Assembly (NCBI RefSeq): GCF_000003605.2
Contig: NW_003122411.1
Location: forward strand, 16,110 to 80,109
DNA: 64,000 nucleotides
Direction: 5' to 3'
Source of the DNA: Saccoglossus kowalevskii
Lineage: Eukaryota > Hemichordata > Enteropneusta > Harrimaniidae
Position 1 is the stretch's first letter. Each line of letters begins with the position of its first letter. The notes beneath the pieces were generated by a model, which was given only the letters and a program-made list of their open reading frames with translations, searched no databases and was not told the origin of the DNA. The position numbers and the translations under genes were made by a program. Positions 1 to 12,553 of this stretch are shown in pieces.

Positions 1-484
1 AGAGGTCCACATGTAGTACCTATATATGTAGTATCAAAGCAATTGGACTTGCGGTTTTTAACAAGAAGTCGAAAATATCAGTTTTTATCAAAAATGACAA
101 AAATATTCACCAAAATTAAAGAATTAAAGATATCATTACAAAATTAACAAATCTGAGAGAGGTCCACATGTAGTACCTATAGATGTAATATCAAAGCAAT
201 TGCACTTGCGGTTTTTAACAAGAAGTCGAAAATATCAGTTTTTACCAAAAATGACAAAAATATTCACCAAAATAAGAGAATTAAAGATATCAACATGAAA
301 TGAACAAACCTAAGAGAGGTCTACCCAAGGTACATATACACCAAGTATCAAAGCATTTTAATAGACTTGTAGTTTTCAAGAAGAAGTCGAAAAAGTAAAA
401 CATTGACACGGACGACGGACGACGACGACGACGGACAATCACTCATATGATAAGCTCCGCTCGACAAAGTCGACAGCGGAGCTA
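1..484 (+). mobile_element. Pearl / Helentron-associated-like tandem-core element, copy 1 (cut by window edge)
   Basis: Two full core units and the shorter terminal unit of the roughly 157-bp repeat are present, each starting near ggtccacatgtagtacc. They are followed by a GAC/ACGG microsatellite (about 409-436), then tcactcatatgataagctccg and a 3' hairpin in which AGCTCCGCT..CGAC pairs with GTCG..AGCGGAGCT. Left flank, tandem core, ACGG-type microsatellite and right flank is the architecture described for bivalve pearl elements and for non-autonomous Helentron relatives, whose 3' ends form hairpins. The element is non-coding; antisense frames near its end are by-products. The left end lies outside the window. 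Confidence 0.7.
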
Positions 485-2707
485 AAAATGGAGTTTAAGA
501 AAGAAAGAAAATGTGATCTATTATGACTACAGTCATATCCGATATTACCGTACCAATTTTGACGATATCTGATGTGTCATTCGCATCAATGGCTTCTCCT
601 AGTCCTAGCCATGGTAAATGAGAAGCCACAATGACAGAGGGCAATGTGTTGACACTGTATGTGAGATGCATGACTAACTTTTAATGCAAAATACACAAAT
701 ATTGGCAAGGGAAGAAAAACGGCATATGCGATCAAGGGTGGTTCAATCAACTGATCAAGACGATCACTGTACGGCTCTCATCGTCTTGATATCCCGACAA
801 AAAACAAGCAATGACTAATTGATAAAAGTTATTGAAATCAACAAAGTAACAAATGCGATTTCAATCAAAAATTTAACCAGACAACTGTCACAGAGGAAAT
901 TCAATTTTGTTGGTTGTCATGCCAACTAGATTATGGATTAAAATGCGGACTGGCATACAAAGATTACTAATGGTTGAACAAAACTCGCAGAGAATAGCAG
1001 TTATCTCATTCGGATAGTGTATCTCATAAAAGAACCAAGAGCTGGAAGCAATATGAAATCGTTCACTCATGTCTGTTTCCTTTAACAAAAAGTCTTTTAT
1101 CTCTCTCAGCTGGTATAGATTGCTGACTGATGTGGAGAGCCGAAATGTTCCATGATCAACGCTATTAAATCAAAAGAAACGTAGCTACCCTGTTGAGTCA
1201 CTGGATAAACTAATGTTTTTACTACGTAGATAGATATGGCTGAGTATTTGTTTCATTTAAGACACATGGGAAGGATGACAGGCTTTAAATTACTACAAAA
1301 TGAGCATTCTTTTGGGATTTTTCTTCCCAATTAAATAAATTTTTATTGAGATTTTTTAACTTCCCTTGGTTTTTAACAAAGTTTTAAGGTATTTGTCATT
1401 AACAGATAGACTGAATTAAAAAAAAAATATTTTTTAATGAAAAGCAGGAATGAGCATTTAAATTTTTTTTTTTTAAATACAGAAGCTAAAAACTCCCATA
1501 GAAGACAGTATACAAACACAGCTACATGTAAATGTATTTTACTTACACAGCCAGTATTAAAAAGAGTGATTTGTCGGGTTAACCTAGACGATCGCAGAGT
1601 CGAAATCTATTAGTCTGCCATTACAAAACCAGCAGATTTTTTCTGCGAAAATTCCATTTACAAACCATAGGAATAGTTATCCTGTTATCATTTCATAACA
1701 TAGCGTAACTATTACAACCTTGCCCTTAGAGAATATTCTAGGCTGTGTTTATCGCACTGGTGATTATCTGCCTCTGAGGATATAAATTAAATAAATGCGA
1801 GCAAAATTATTAATACTTGTATAATTAACTTTTTTCATGTAAAATTACATAATATGAACGCATAAAATTTCGCAATTAGTACAGAAATATATCTAAGCAA
1901 AATTTTGATGGATAAACCTTTGTCAAATTTTAATGAAGAAAACGATTGATACTACATAAATGGTTACTGAACTATCTAGGTAACAGATCCAGGAGGAAAA
2001 TATTATTGTCATATTGAAAAGCATTGTAATTGTTTTCCATTAAAAATTGTATTTTAGCAATATTTTTTTGTATATCTTAAATTAAACTCAATTATACTAC
2101 AACTGAACTTCAGCGAAATTTCACTCCAATTATTATGACATCCAAAATTTAAGACGATCTGATGCGAATTATAACAACAATGAGATAGGCATTTTCCCCT
2201 CATATATCTTTTCCTTCTTCTTAACAGCAAAGGCAAGCTAATCAAACCATCCCTTATGAATATTTTTTTTTTTTCAAAATAGAGAATATTATAGATATAT
2301 AATATACATTCGTGTCTATGTATAACCCCTTGCATCAAATGTGAACCACAAAAGAGCAAAAAAATGTTTTATCTGTTCATAAACGAAAAATGCACAGAAA
2401 AAGTTGAACAAATTCAATTATGAAGTTAACTTTCACTTTCAAAGTACAATGTTGATGGACTATCTGAAGTCACAGATTGAAAATTGTTAAAATATCAATG
2501 ACCGACTGAGTTGCTTGTAGGGATCTCTCATATATATACTAATCTGTTGTCATGAGTAATCACACCATGAATTACATTATGTCAATCAGGCCAACAAAGA
2601 GAGACAAAAAAGATACAGAGCCTTTTCTTCTATATTTGATAGATGCCGTACTTAAACAATGTCAGCCAGTTAAATTTATTTGTTTTCAAAGTCATAAAAT
2701 TCACTTA

Positions 2708-2936
2708 TCCTTTTCACCACCAGCTCCCTCTTTTCATCACAATATAGTCCCGTTTATAGTCTGCACTTTCCTTCAGAAGATTGAGACAAAAATAGCAAAA
2801 TTTTTTGAGCAAAAACTGAAAATATACTCAAATTTGGTTTGTTGGCTCCAAAATTAGGGTTCATTTCCAGAAATATTGAAGAATATAAGAAAAAAAGTGC
2901 AGACAAATTTGGGTGAGAATGTCTTTGACCTCACCA
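2708..2936. mobile_element. MITE family B relic
   Basis: About 220 bp closely resemble 28753-28989. Both share ccttttcaccacca at the left end, ccctcttttcatcacaa, ttggctccaaaattag, and gaatataagaaaaaaagtgc near the right end. The right terminal repeat present in the other copy is eroded here. The orientation of a non-coding MITE is arbitrary. Confidence 0.6.
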
Positions 2937-3669
2937 AAATTATGATTGCAAGAATACATCAGCGTTTATCTGTATCAAAATGTTGTTATTTTACTACATC
3001 ATGCTGTGGTAATAGCATCATCACATGTCAACAATGAAATAAATTATTACCCTTGCTTTTGAGAGGCTTTAATTTTTTATTCATGCATGTTTTTTGCATT
3101 ACATATGTCGTCAAACAATTTAAGTAAACACAATCTGGCCATACCATTGCAGTATCAAGATAATCTTATTAGATAATCGAAACAATGGATATTTTGGCAG
3201 AATCTTACGATCAGTTAATAGCTATTTTTGGAGAATATAGCTCAACCTAAGGCCTACTATAAAAATCCATGTGTCTGAGACTGCTTAAGCAACTGGTTTT
3301 TATATCTAAATTTTTTACATGTTAATCCAGCGATTAATTAAGGAGAGCCAGATTTAGTTTTGATCTAGTTCAAACATTATCTTGATGGATATTTCTTTGT
3401 CATAAATTGTCCAACCAATTAAGTAGCAAAGCTGCTGTTTTACTTCCCGTCCAGCAACGTGATGCTTTTTTGCTCATTTAAGGCTCTCATCTCAACGCTC
3501 AATGATCCTAGAAAGTACAACCTTCATCTGTCTCAAAGACTTTGTCATTGCAAGTTTACTGATCCTCTTATTATCAAATGTGGGTCCAAGTCATACAGCT
3601 TAGGCTTTCAGACCATGAATTTGAACATCTTGATTTCCAACTTGTCACTTTGCAGCTTCACTGTCTTAG

Positions 3670-3816
3670 TCATGTCTGGATACAATCCCCTTACCTGAAA
3701 CATGCTGCTTGTATTCATTCTTAATGAATTGCGCCTGACTTGTAGGTTGAATTACCACAAGCTTTTCCCGATGATGAGACGGATGTACTGATGACTCTGG
3801 TTCAACTACCTTCTCT
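3670..3816 (-). other. Coding-like scrap, family unknown
   Basis: The minus strand has about 48 open codons with coding-like composition, including a run reading HREKLVVIQPTSQAQFIKNE. Neighbouring DNA down to about 3440 also looks like former coding sequence in shifting frames. I do not recognise a domain. It could be a decayed transposon or retro-copy fragment, or chance. No splice sites consistent with the PLC-beta gene were seen. Confidence 0.25.
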
Positions 3817-5159
3817 TTTAATCGATAAGACTTATACACTACCTATGAATTTTTATGTAGTTTTAATAGGCAGTTGTGAAGCCGCATGGCCCTTTCTTTG
3901 CCATGGTCAATCCGATTGTACTGGTAAAGCTTTTGAACACCACTCAAACAATTTCAGCGATTATACATTATTAATGCCCGTTTTATTTTCATTTTAGGAT
4001 TGTTAATAACATAACACTAGTAAGCAAGGTGAGAGTAATGGCAAGTGGAATAAACATAAATCTTTGAACAGACAAGTGGAAGAATCTGTCACACACGATC
4101 ACGATGAATACCATCCCTGGCAAGTTTGACATTGTTTAGGGTCCCGTGGCAACCCTGGGCCTCAGATGTGTTTACATACGACGAGACATTCATTATTTGC
4201 CTACCACGTTAATAATGATTATGTTAATTAGCTCGTTACAGCCATGATGCTGTATTGTACATTTTACAGACTACTTTTATTCAGGGTTTGATAGTGGTCA
4301 TTCCTCATGATTTTTCTTACACAAACATTGGAATGGCATATATTACAGTAAAATACTTGTTTATATTTTAGCTTTCAGATGATGTATAGGTTATTATTAC
4401 AGTAACATGCAACTTTTGGGGAATTTCAGAATTACAGATCAATAATTAACGTGTTTTCCTTCTGTTACTATCTAAAGTACAGAAAACTAATTTTGAGTTT
4501 TTTAAAACATAAATATGCACAATAACCAATTCTGCATGTATTTGTTGTTAAGGTAGAAGTCTCCTCATAAATGAAAATATGGGTATCCAGAATTTACTCA
4601 TATTGCAATAAATTGTATTCCAGTGCAATATAAGGATATTGACTTAATAAAAAAAGTTGGGGGTCATCGAAAAAATGATGGTTGTATTTAAGTGGATAGC
4701 GGCCATTTTGGCAGTTACCATATGGCAGGGATAGTATGCCATATCTCAAATTGTAATCTGGTGACATAGGCTGAAAAAATCATATATTGTGATTGAGGGG
4801 GTACTTTTTGTTGTCCTGAATTATTTTTAAAATCAAAAAAAGTTGAAAAATGCAATTTTTCTTTAACATTGTGTTCTATGGAATTGTTCTAAAAATAGCG
4901 ATTTAAAAAAAAAAAAATATTTTGACAAGTTTCTCAAAAAACCTAACTGTAACACACAAAATAATACTACTAGTATTTCATTGAACCATGCAGGTATGTA
5001 AATGTGACAATAGCTCAGTGATTGTACATAACAGACCAATGAACACTGTCATGCGATTTATAACCAACTTTATTAAAACTAATGAGTAGGCTTCTTCCTT
5101 TAATAACTAATATGTTGCATGGCTACATAAGATTATTCGACTAATGATGATGATTTAGT

Positions 5160-5909
5160 ACAAACAAGCAGCCTCTCGGCTGAGATAGCTCCGCTGTTAG
5201 CAATGCACGTTTCAATTAAAGAACAGAAGATATCATTAGAAAATGAACAATATGCATAATATCAACGCAATGGGATATGCTGTTTTCAACAAGAATTCAA
5301 AAATATAATTTTTGACCATAAATGATTGTGGTTTTCAACAAGAAGAAAATATCACTTTTTACCAAAAATGACAAAAATATTCATCAAAATTAGAGAATTG
5401 AAGATATCATCATGAAATGAACAAATTTGAGAGTGGTCCATATGTAGTATCTATATATGTAATATCAAAGCAATTGGACTTGCGGTTTTTAACAAAAGGT
5501 CGAAAATATCACTTTTTACCAAAAATGACAAAAATATTCACCAAAATTAGAGAATTGAAGATATCATTACAAAATGAACAAATCTGAGTAAGATACACAT
5601 GTAGTACCTATATATCTAATATCAAAGCAATTGGACTTGCGGTTTTTAACAAGAAGTCGAAAATATCACCTTTTACCAAAAATGACAAAACTATTCACCA
5701 AAATTAGAGAATTGAAGATATGATCATGAAATGAACAAATCTGAAAGAGGTCTACCCAAGGTACATATACACCAAGTATCAAAGCATTCAAGCTTGTAGT
5801 TTTCAAGAAGAAGTCGAAAAAGTAAAACTTTGACACGGACGACGGACACCGGACGACGGACAATCACTCATATGATAAGCTCCGCTCGACAAAGTCGACA
5901 GCGGAGCTA
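5160..5909 (+). mobile_element. Pearl / Helentron-associated-like tandem-core element, copy 2
   Basis: The left end shares acaaacaagcagcctctcgg and TAGCTCCGCTGTTAGC with copy 4, so the boundary is defined by comparison. The core has a disordered first part (5215-5400), then units near 5436, 5588 and the terminal unit near 5750, then a short (GACGG)-type tract and the hairpin ending ggagcta. TAGCTCCGCTGT at the left is the reverse complement of ACAGCGGAGCTA at the right, giving about 12-bp subterminal inverted repeats. It looks like a whole non-autonomous copy with an internally scrambled core. Confidence 0.72.
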
Positions 5910-8900
5910 AAAATGATTGTCCAAACATTTTACAATCATAGAAAACACATAATTCTCATCAAGCCTATTTTACGCTGATGAGATAGCAAACATCTTTTCC
6001 ATAGTCTTATTTGTTCACAGATATCAAACCATCAAATGTGGCGGACGTCTATTATTTCTCACCCAGTCAATAACTGAAGTGTAATTATAAGCAGTTTACT
6101 TAAGGTCAACCTTGGATAATGCTCTGACTGTAAGCTACAACAGTCTAAAGATGCGTGGGTTTGAACACAGAATCCGGAAATCAAATCAAAAGCCTAAAGC
6201 AAATATATTATGCCAGACACATGCGTCTGTGTGTCTTGTCACTGTGATCAATGAAAAAATTGCAACAATTTAGACTTTTATAAAAAATACTTGATATACA
6301 AATCATTATTTTTTTTTAAATTTGATTTGATTTGATTTAGTCACGGTGCAGAAAAATACGATATATTTCCACAACTCAAAACAAATAGACAGCCTATGAA
6401 TCTCAAATGTCTAGGTTAGGAGAATTCTCAAATGTTTAGGTTAGGAGAATTTGCTGAAGCTACTATCATGTTTCAATATAGAAATCTTCTCATATATTTA
6501 ATTTAAAAAAAAAGGAAGTATGTTTTTAAACAGTACCAGTAATCGATTTTGCCTCCAGCATTTTAATGTTTACAGCAATTGTTTATGCAGACTCGTTAGA
6601 TGTCATCAGGTCGTACCAGTTACATAATGATAACGAGGATGAACACTAAAACTCGCTGTACATAGTTTCGGAAAAATAACATCAAAATGCAAGATGTTAC
6701 ACAGAGCCATTGATTACTCTTACAAGATAAACACAGCAAGAGAAAGACAGCGCAAGACATACAAGATACGAAACATGAAATGATGTACTCAACATTATGT
6801 CTTTTTTTTTTTTTTTTAAATGACTTCTGAACATTCTTTGAGAGCTGTACAATTCAACTACGGCTTTAATCCTTTAAATAGCATATTTTTTTCCGCTGTA
6901 ATAATTTTTTGGCAGCATCTTGCATATTTTTATATTTTTTCTATAATTTCTTGATCAAATGAATAATAATTCCCAGTTTTCTACAAACCTGAACACAATT
7001 TTTGAAAGAAATATAGAAAATATTATGTGGGTTACATTTTTTGAAAGGTGAAAAAAAGTTGACTTCAGTGTCAAAGATCAATGTCGGTGAGCGAGTTCAT
7101 GGACGTGTAATAATCACAACTCTAAGCATAAATTTTTCACAAGGTTCCAGGTTTGCAAATTTTGAAAAATAAACTCATTCTTATTTCCTTTTACCTTAAT
7201 GAACAGCATTGTACATGGTAGCTATGACACTCCAATGCATCGTTTACACTGATTCTCGTCTCTCAGTATGACTAGCCAAGAGAAAGTTGATCCCGGCTAA
7301 GTAATGGCACGGGATGCCGTACTTTCTGTCAGCTGAGGTGAGATAGAGTGAGAGAATTGGGTTTTCTGGCTTACCTTGCCTTCCTACAATAAAGAGAATA
7401 GAAAAAAAAAGAAACATGTTACAATATATGAAATTAAACAGAGTGAAATTTAACAGTGTGAGGGTGTTGACAACAATTATAGCGTTCACCGAGATATATT
7501 ATGGGACAATTGGTAATTAAAATATGCACACAGTAAACACAATTTTCATTTAGAGGGAAAGGGGGTGGTCAAAGGCACCATAGTGTGTTTGATGTGGGGT
7601 TCTACACAATGCATGTTAAATACAATGTTTTTTCTTATCGGAAATCCCAACATGCTGTTCAAAACCCACTGCTGTTTCAATTTCTCTGCGTAAAAGATGC
7701 ACTGCATGGTATGTTGTTTTATATTGTTTGTTAGATTTATTTCAAACTTTCATTTATTTGGATTTAACAAAGAAATTAGGTTTGCCGTGCACATGATTTG
7801 ATGATCAAGGAAACCCATAAGAAAGGACAAGAATGATGAAAGGCAACATATGCATGGGGCGGACTACAAACAAATTATTGGTTTCTGATCGTTGTTTCTG
7901 GAGACCAATAAAAAGTATGTGCTTTGAAAGAGGACGAAATCAAACAACATAGAAACAGCATAAATTATAAGAACTGGAACAGCATCAATAAGATAAATTT
8001 AATTGATATTATGCTAATAATGAAGTTGAAATAAAAAAAAAAGGTATTCGGAATGCATTTTAGATATATGGGCTATTTTCTTATTTCCAGACACACAACA
8101 ATGGGATAAAAGAAATATTGAAAAATTCATACATGTAACACGATCATTATTCTGTGTTAGATGTACATTTTTCGCTTAATACATGTACATGTAAAAATCA
8201 CAAATAACAAACTATTTCCAAAGCTATTTTTTTATCAAATACTTGTATTACATGTATCAACAATAATTTTTTTTTTTTTATCAAGAATTTTTTTTGCAAT
8301 ATTGACCTTTAACAAATTACACATTCTGTATAAACAGTGGGTTATTTATGACTTTTCGTTTCAGGTGAAAAACATTAAAACATTACTGAAGAAGACACAT
8401 TACATTTCTTAATGGTTTGCGAGTGCTCATCCATCACGCACAACAGTACGATGTAATACTACCAGCACTCAAAGACAAAAAAACGATAATGTGATCAGAA
8501 ACTCTCAATTATAGATACCCGGTACTTGCACTATTTCCATATTTTGACGATACACTACCCTTAAAAAGGAAGATTATAGCAAGAGGGTAAAGTCGTGTAT
8601 TGCGAGGTAATAATCCTAATCCTATTAGAGGATGGAAGGGGTGGCTGTTTCGTTATAATCTGCTATCACATTTTTTAACAGTTCACATGCGATCATACAC
8701 ATGCGAATGTCAGGGAAATGCAGCAATCGATCACTGTAGACATATATTTCGTATTTCACAATGGCAGTATTGGACGAGTGCTTTAACTAAAACTGAAATC
8801 GAAGTGTGCGCCAAAGAAGTCATATCGATATACATAATAAAAGCGATGTTCTCTATTTACAGGTGGCAGAGGTAGAATATATAGCTTCATAAATAAAGTG

Positions 8901-11900
8901 CTTCATCAAAAAATAAATTGAAAAGTGTCAATTGTCGCTGATATTTGTATGTGTGGACATGATCGGAACGACTATGGCTGTTGAAATTTGTCACATTACT
9001 CTCAGCACAACAAACCCATTCGTTTTATTCTTATAAATACAATGTATTTATAAATTTCAAAGTACAGACTGAAACAAGAGGCTTCTATTGGCCGATTGCA
9101 ACGCATTGGAACATTTTCAAATGATGTTGCTGAGCACTGCGCTTGTCGATTGGCTGGTTTGATTTAACTGCTATTCAAATTTATGAATATTTATACATGT
9201 AAAGATGAATAGAATAGGTTTGTAGTGTTGAGAGTACATGTACATCACCATATATGCATGTATGCAATACCATGTTCTTTTAATGGAAAACTGACTATAA
9301 GGGGATGTACGAGCTAAAAACTCAAACGATTACCGGTTCCAAGATATGGTAAGTAAGCAAAAAACATGAATGCCCATTATCATTTACATAATACAAATGA
9401 TGTTTATCCAATGCCATCCGTCGTTAATGGAATCTAATCTCTCCGCTCGACAAGCATCCTAAAAGCACTTTGTACTTCAACAATTATAACTAAACCGAAC
9501 ATCAGACAGTAAGGTTCTATAGTCAAAATGAAATGACTCCCGGAATTTACGGTATTTATGTTGTAAAAAGTTGTGTATCAGAACAATTTGGTCCATTAAG
9601 CTGCATGTGCAACAAATTTATGGAGAAGTTGAACAAATTTAAGGCCATCTTGTCGTCTTTTTATGGCATTTTTATTACACCCCCCCCCCTATTTATCATG
9701 CTTTTAACAGACCTTCAGTACTCTAAAGATGTTTTACTATTGGATACAGGTGACACCCAATCAGCACTCCATCCTTGATAATTTTTGGGACAAAAAAGGC
9801 AGATAATATAGTTTGAGTTTTAGAATCCTGGTGAAAAGTTGTGATTGAAATGTCTATTGCGAGGTTTCAAATAGGGATTACTTTAAATAGCGGAAGAACA
9901 CATTAAAGTGGACAGTAGCAGTGAAAGGGTTGGCCATGATGCATTTGTAAAATATTGATCATTTCAATTGGAGTGCATTTTAAAATACGATAGTCCTTGT
10001 TTTCAGAATGTGCATTCATGCACAGTTGTTTCATCGCGTGTGAAACGTGCGAGGAATTGATTTGTTATGAGACCAAGCTGATCAAATTGAGAAAGCTACT
10101 ACAATGAGACGTTTTTTTTTGTTTTCATAGTTTAAGGCTCGCACCATGTTCAGCAATTCAACCTCCGTAAGAGATAACCATCAATAATGAAAAACTTCAA
10201 TCTATGTTCACAGATCCAGAATATAATTAAGGTCATTCTACCGAGAACCACGAGGTCAGTCTTCTAGTATCCTAAAACGTTAGTTGATGTGAAGTCAAGA
10301 GATTTGTTTATCAAATAAAATTATGTAGTACATTCATCAATGTCCGCAACAAAAATATGGTAATTTGTGGTCAACTTTGTATGGAAATCCTTTGTATGTG
10401 GAAAATTTAGCAAAACCTTCTAATTAACTTGCTAATTAAGCAGAATTAATGAGACGAGCATCTATAATGAATTAAAATTCATCAGAGGATTTTGAAATGT
10501 CACAGAGTCCGTATATCAAAATATCTCGTTAACCTTTTCAAACCTGTTCAACTGCATACATTTTTTCCCGCCAAAATTTGTCTGCAATATATTGCACATT
10601 TTGAATTTTCTATAATTTCTTTGTTAATTTTGGAAGAAATCTTTTAGTGTATTTGCTTTAAGCATCAGTAATAAACATAGTCAAACTATGGAAAGCTTTC
10701 CCATCATTTTACTGCTCAAACTGACTGGCGGCTATAAATAATCGGTTATAAGTAATCGTGACTTTGAGTCTTGCTGTGTTTAAGGATGATCACCACAGGG
10801 CAAGTCGGTGGTTTACCGTCTTTCAATGACTAATTTATCCCCAAGAAAGATAAACAGTTTTACTTTGACGCAAGACCATATATCACATTAGCTTATACCC
10901 CTTTGTAAAGCTTCACTCGATCACTGCGATTCAAACATTGATGTATCTCTCATCAGTTATTTGGAAATTCACGCATGTTTTTTTATGTAGATTCAGTGAC
11001 CCCCTAACTTCAGAAATATGAAATTTACTCATTGATATTGTGTGCAATGGCAGCAATAAAGTTTTTAGCAAAATTAAAGTAGTATTCGATATCAAGCATT
11101 GTCATTTTGTTAGATATAAAATTTTGCCTTCCATCATTAAAAAGCTAAAAATAATTTCATTTAGTCAATTTATTTTATTTTATTTATTACTGATGTTCAT
11201 CCATTGGCTATTTGAATTCAGTATCAACGTTTTCCGAGTATTATTACCAACTCAAAATGCAACATTTATTATTATTTTTGCTGACGTCACCAAACGTCAA
11301 TAAACGTATTATGCTTTTTTATCTCTTGATTAAAAGCGATAGACAATGTAGAAGATGTATTTTCTACCTGATAACATGAATCCAAAAATTGTAAATCAAT
11401 GTCAATGCTTGTAGTCAAGGCATTAGTCAGGAAAACAATATTTTATCTAAACCAACCATGACAGCAGAAGTTCACAATTTAAAGTGGAAGAGAAAGCAAA
11501 TCTGTGCAGACAAGAGAGAGAGGAATAGCATAATTCCTTATTTGGCATTAATGCAGCAATGTAAATTATTCGTATCTGACGAAGCATTATTGTAAGTGGC
11601 CCCAGAAAGAAAAACTTTTTAAATTTTTGTTTTATATAAATAAGAATGTAAAATTGAATGTTAAAATCAACTTTTATGATTTTATCCATATTTTTTTTTT
11701 TAAATGTTGATAAAGACATGAGATCAAATCATCACCGTCCATGAGTCTTTCAGTTGCCAATTTTAATATCAATTCATTAAGCGTTTTAATTAAAAGAAAA
11801 ATGTAATTCACAGCAAATGGCCATGAAATTCATTGAAAAGTCTTAGGATTCACAGAAGCAATGTTATTAACAAACATGAATATTTGAGTATTAGGTTTAG

Positions 11901-12510
11901 TGAATAAGAAACTGCTAACAGACACAAATCTCACCAATTACAATTACAGAGTACAGCGGTAAATGAAATAGAGCCAATCGATGATTGCAGCGTAGAGTAT
12001 GAATAGTTTCAAAATCCTGTCATTCCATTACTTTAATGACAAAAATTACCCCAGTCATGCGCTACACAGACACTATAACCAATCTAGCCAATCAAAAAAC
12101 CTTGATAGAGAGGTCCATCTCTGCTCAGAAAATATCTAAGAGAGAATACACTGAACTTAATGTAACAGAAATATTAGAGAATGCATGCATGCCTGAAGTA
12201 ATTTCATCATAAAATAGTTGTCTGCCAGTTAGGTCTTTAAAAAAAAATTGACCATGACATTTAACTTCCTTGTTGTGTCTTGTGCCTTTTTTTATGATAA
12301 CCTATGGCCCATTTTACCATAGCAACCACATTCCATGTTTCGTACAATATATGCCAGTGCAGGTGTGCAGATCATCTTCTTATCGAAAATAGCATTATGG
12401 CAAATTGATGCACTGTTCAAAAGTCAACCAGAATTAGTTTCATGAAATCACCTGAGTACCTAAACAAAAGCAGCATTAAGATTAAAAGAATCTCGACTGT
12501 TGGCTTGCAG
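5910..12510. other. Non-coding stretch
   Basis: AT-rich with many poly-A/T runs. I see a possible microexon (7375-7383), a cluster of ATTGG words near 9087-9165, a C10 run at 9680-9689, and a sequence starting ttaaccttttcaaacc near 10529 that may be a MITE family B end. Short frames here have no recognisable product. Confidence 0.5.
7375..7383 (-). other. Candidate 9-nt microexon (GAAGGCAAG)
   Basis: On the minus strand a long pyrimidine tract leads to ctctttattgtag|GAAGGCAAG|gtaagcc, a strong acceptor and a strong donor only 9 nt apart. It would add Glu-Gly-Lys in phase 0, and the third PLC-beta exon, on the same strand, ends in phase 0. With no flanking exon found, assignment to that gene is only a possibility. 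Confidence 0.2.
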
Positions 12511-12553
12511 CCCCATTAAGTTTATGGCACACTCACCACAGACACTGGGGACT
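12511..12553 (-). mobile_element. Fragment of SINE family 2
   Basis: ccattaagtttatggcac and actcacc match the SINE at 25941-26097 (ccattaagtctgtggcac, actcacc). Only the 3' body is visible here; no tRNA-like head was found. Confidence 0.4.

Larger units (their letters stand above)
485..5159. other. Non-coding stretch with scattered repeat relics
   Basis: AT-rich sequence between two tandem-core elements. It contains a MITE relic (2708-2936), a coding-like scrap (3670-3816) and repeat-like A/T-rich sequence near 4560-4960. No host exon is recognised. If the PLC-beta gene continues leftwards, this is intron. Confidence 0.5.

Noticed and set aside
5666-5863. Minus-strand frames sharing a LILGVYVPWVDL-type end, also at 25046-25231 and 34363-34707
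   Set aside because: They are antisense readings of the conserved terminal unit of the tandem-core elements; similarity reflects the repeat, not a protein family.
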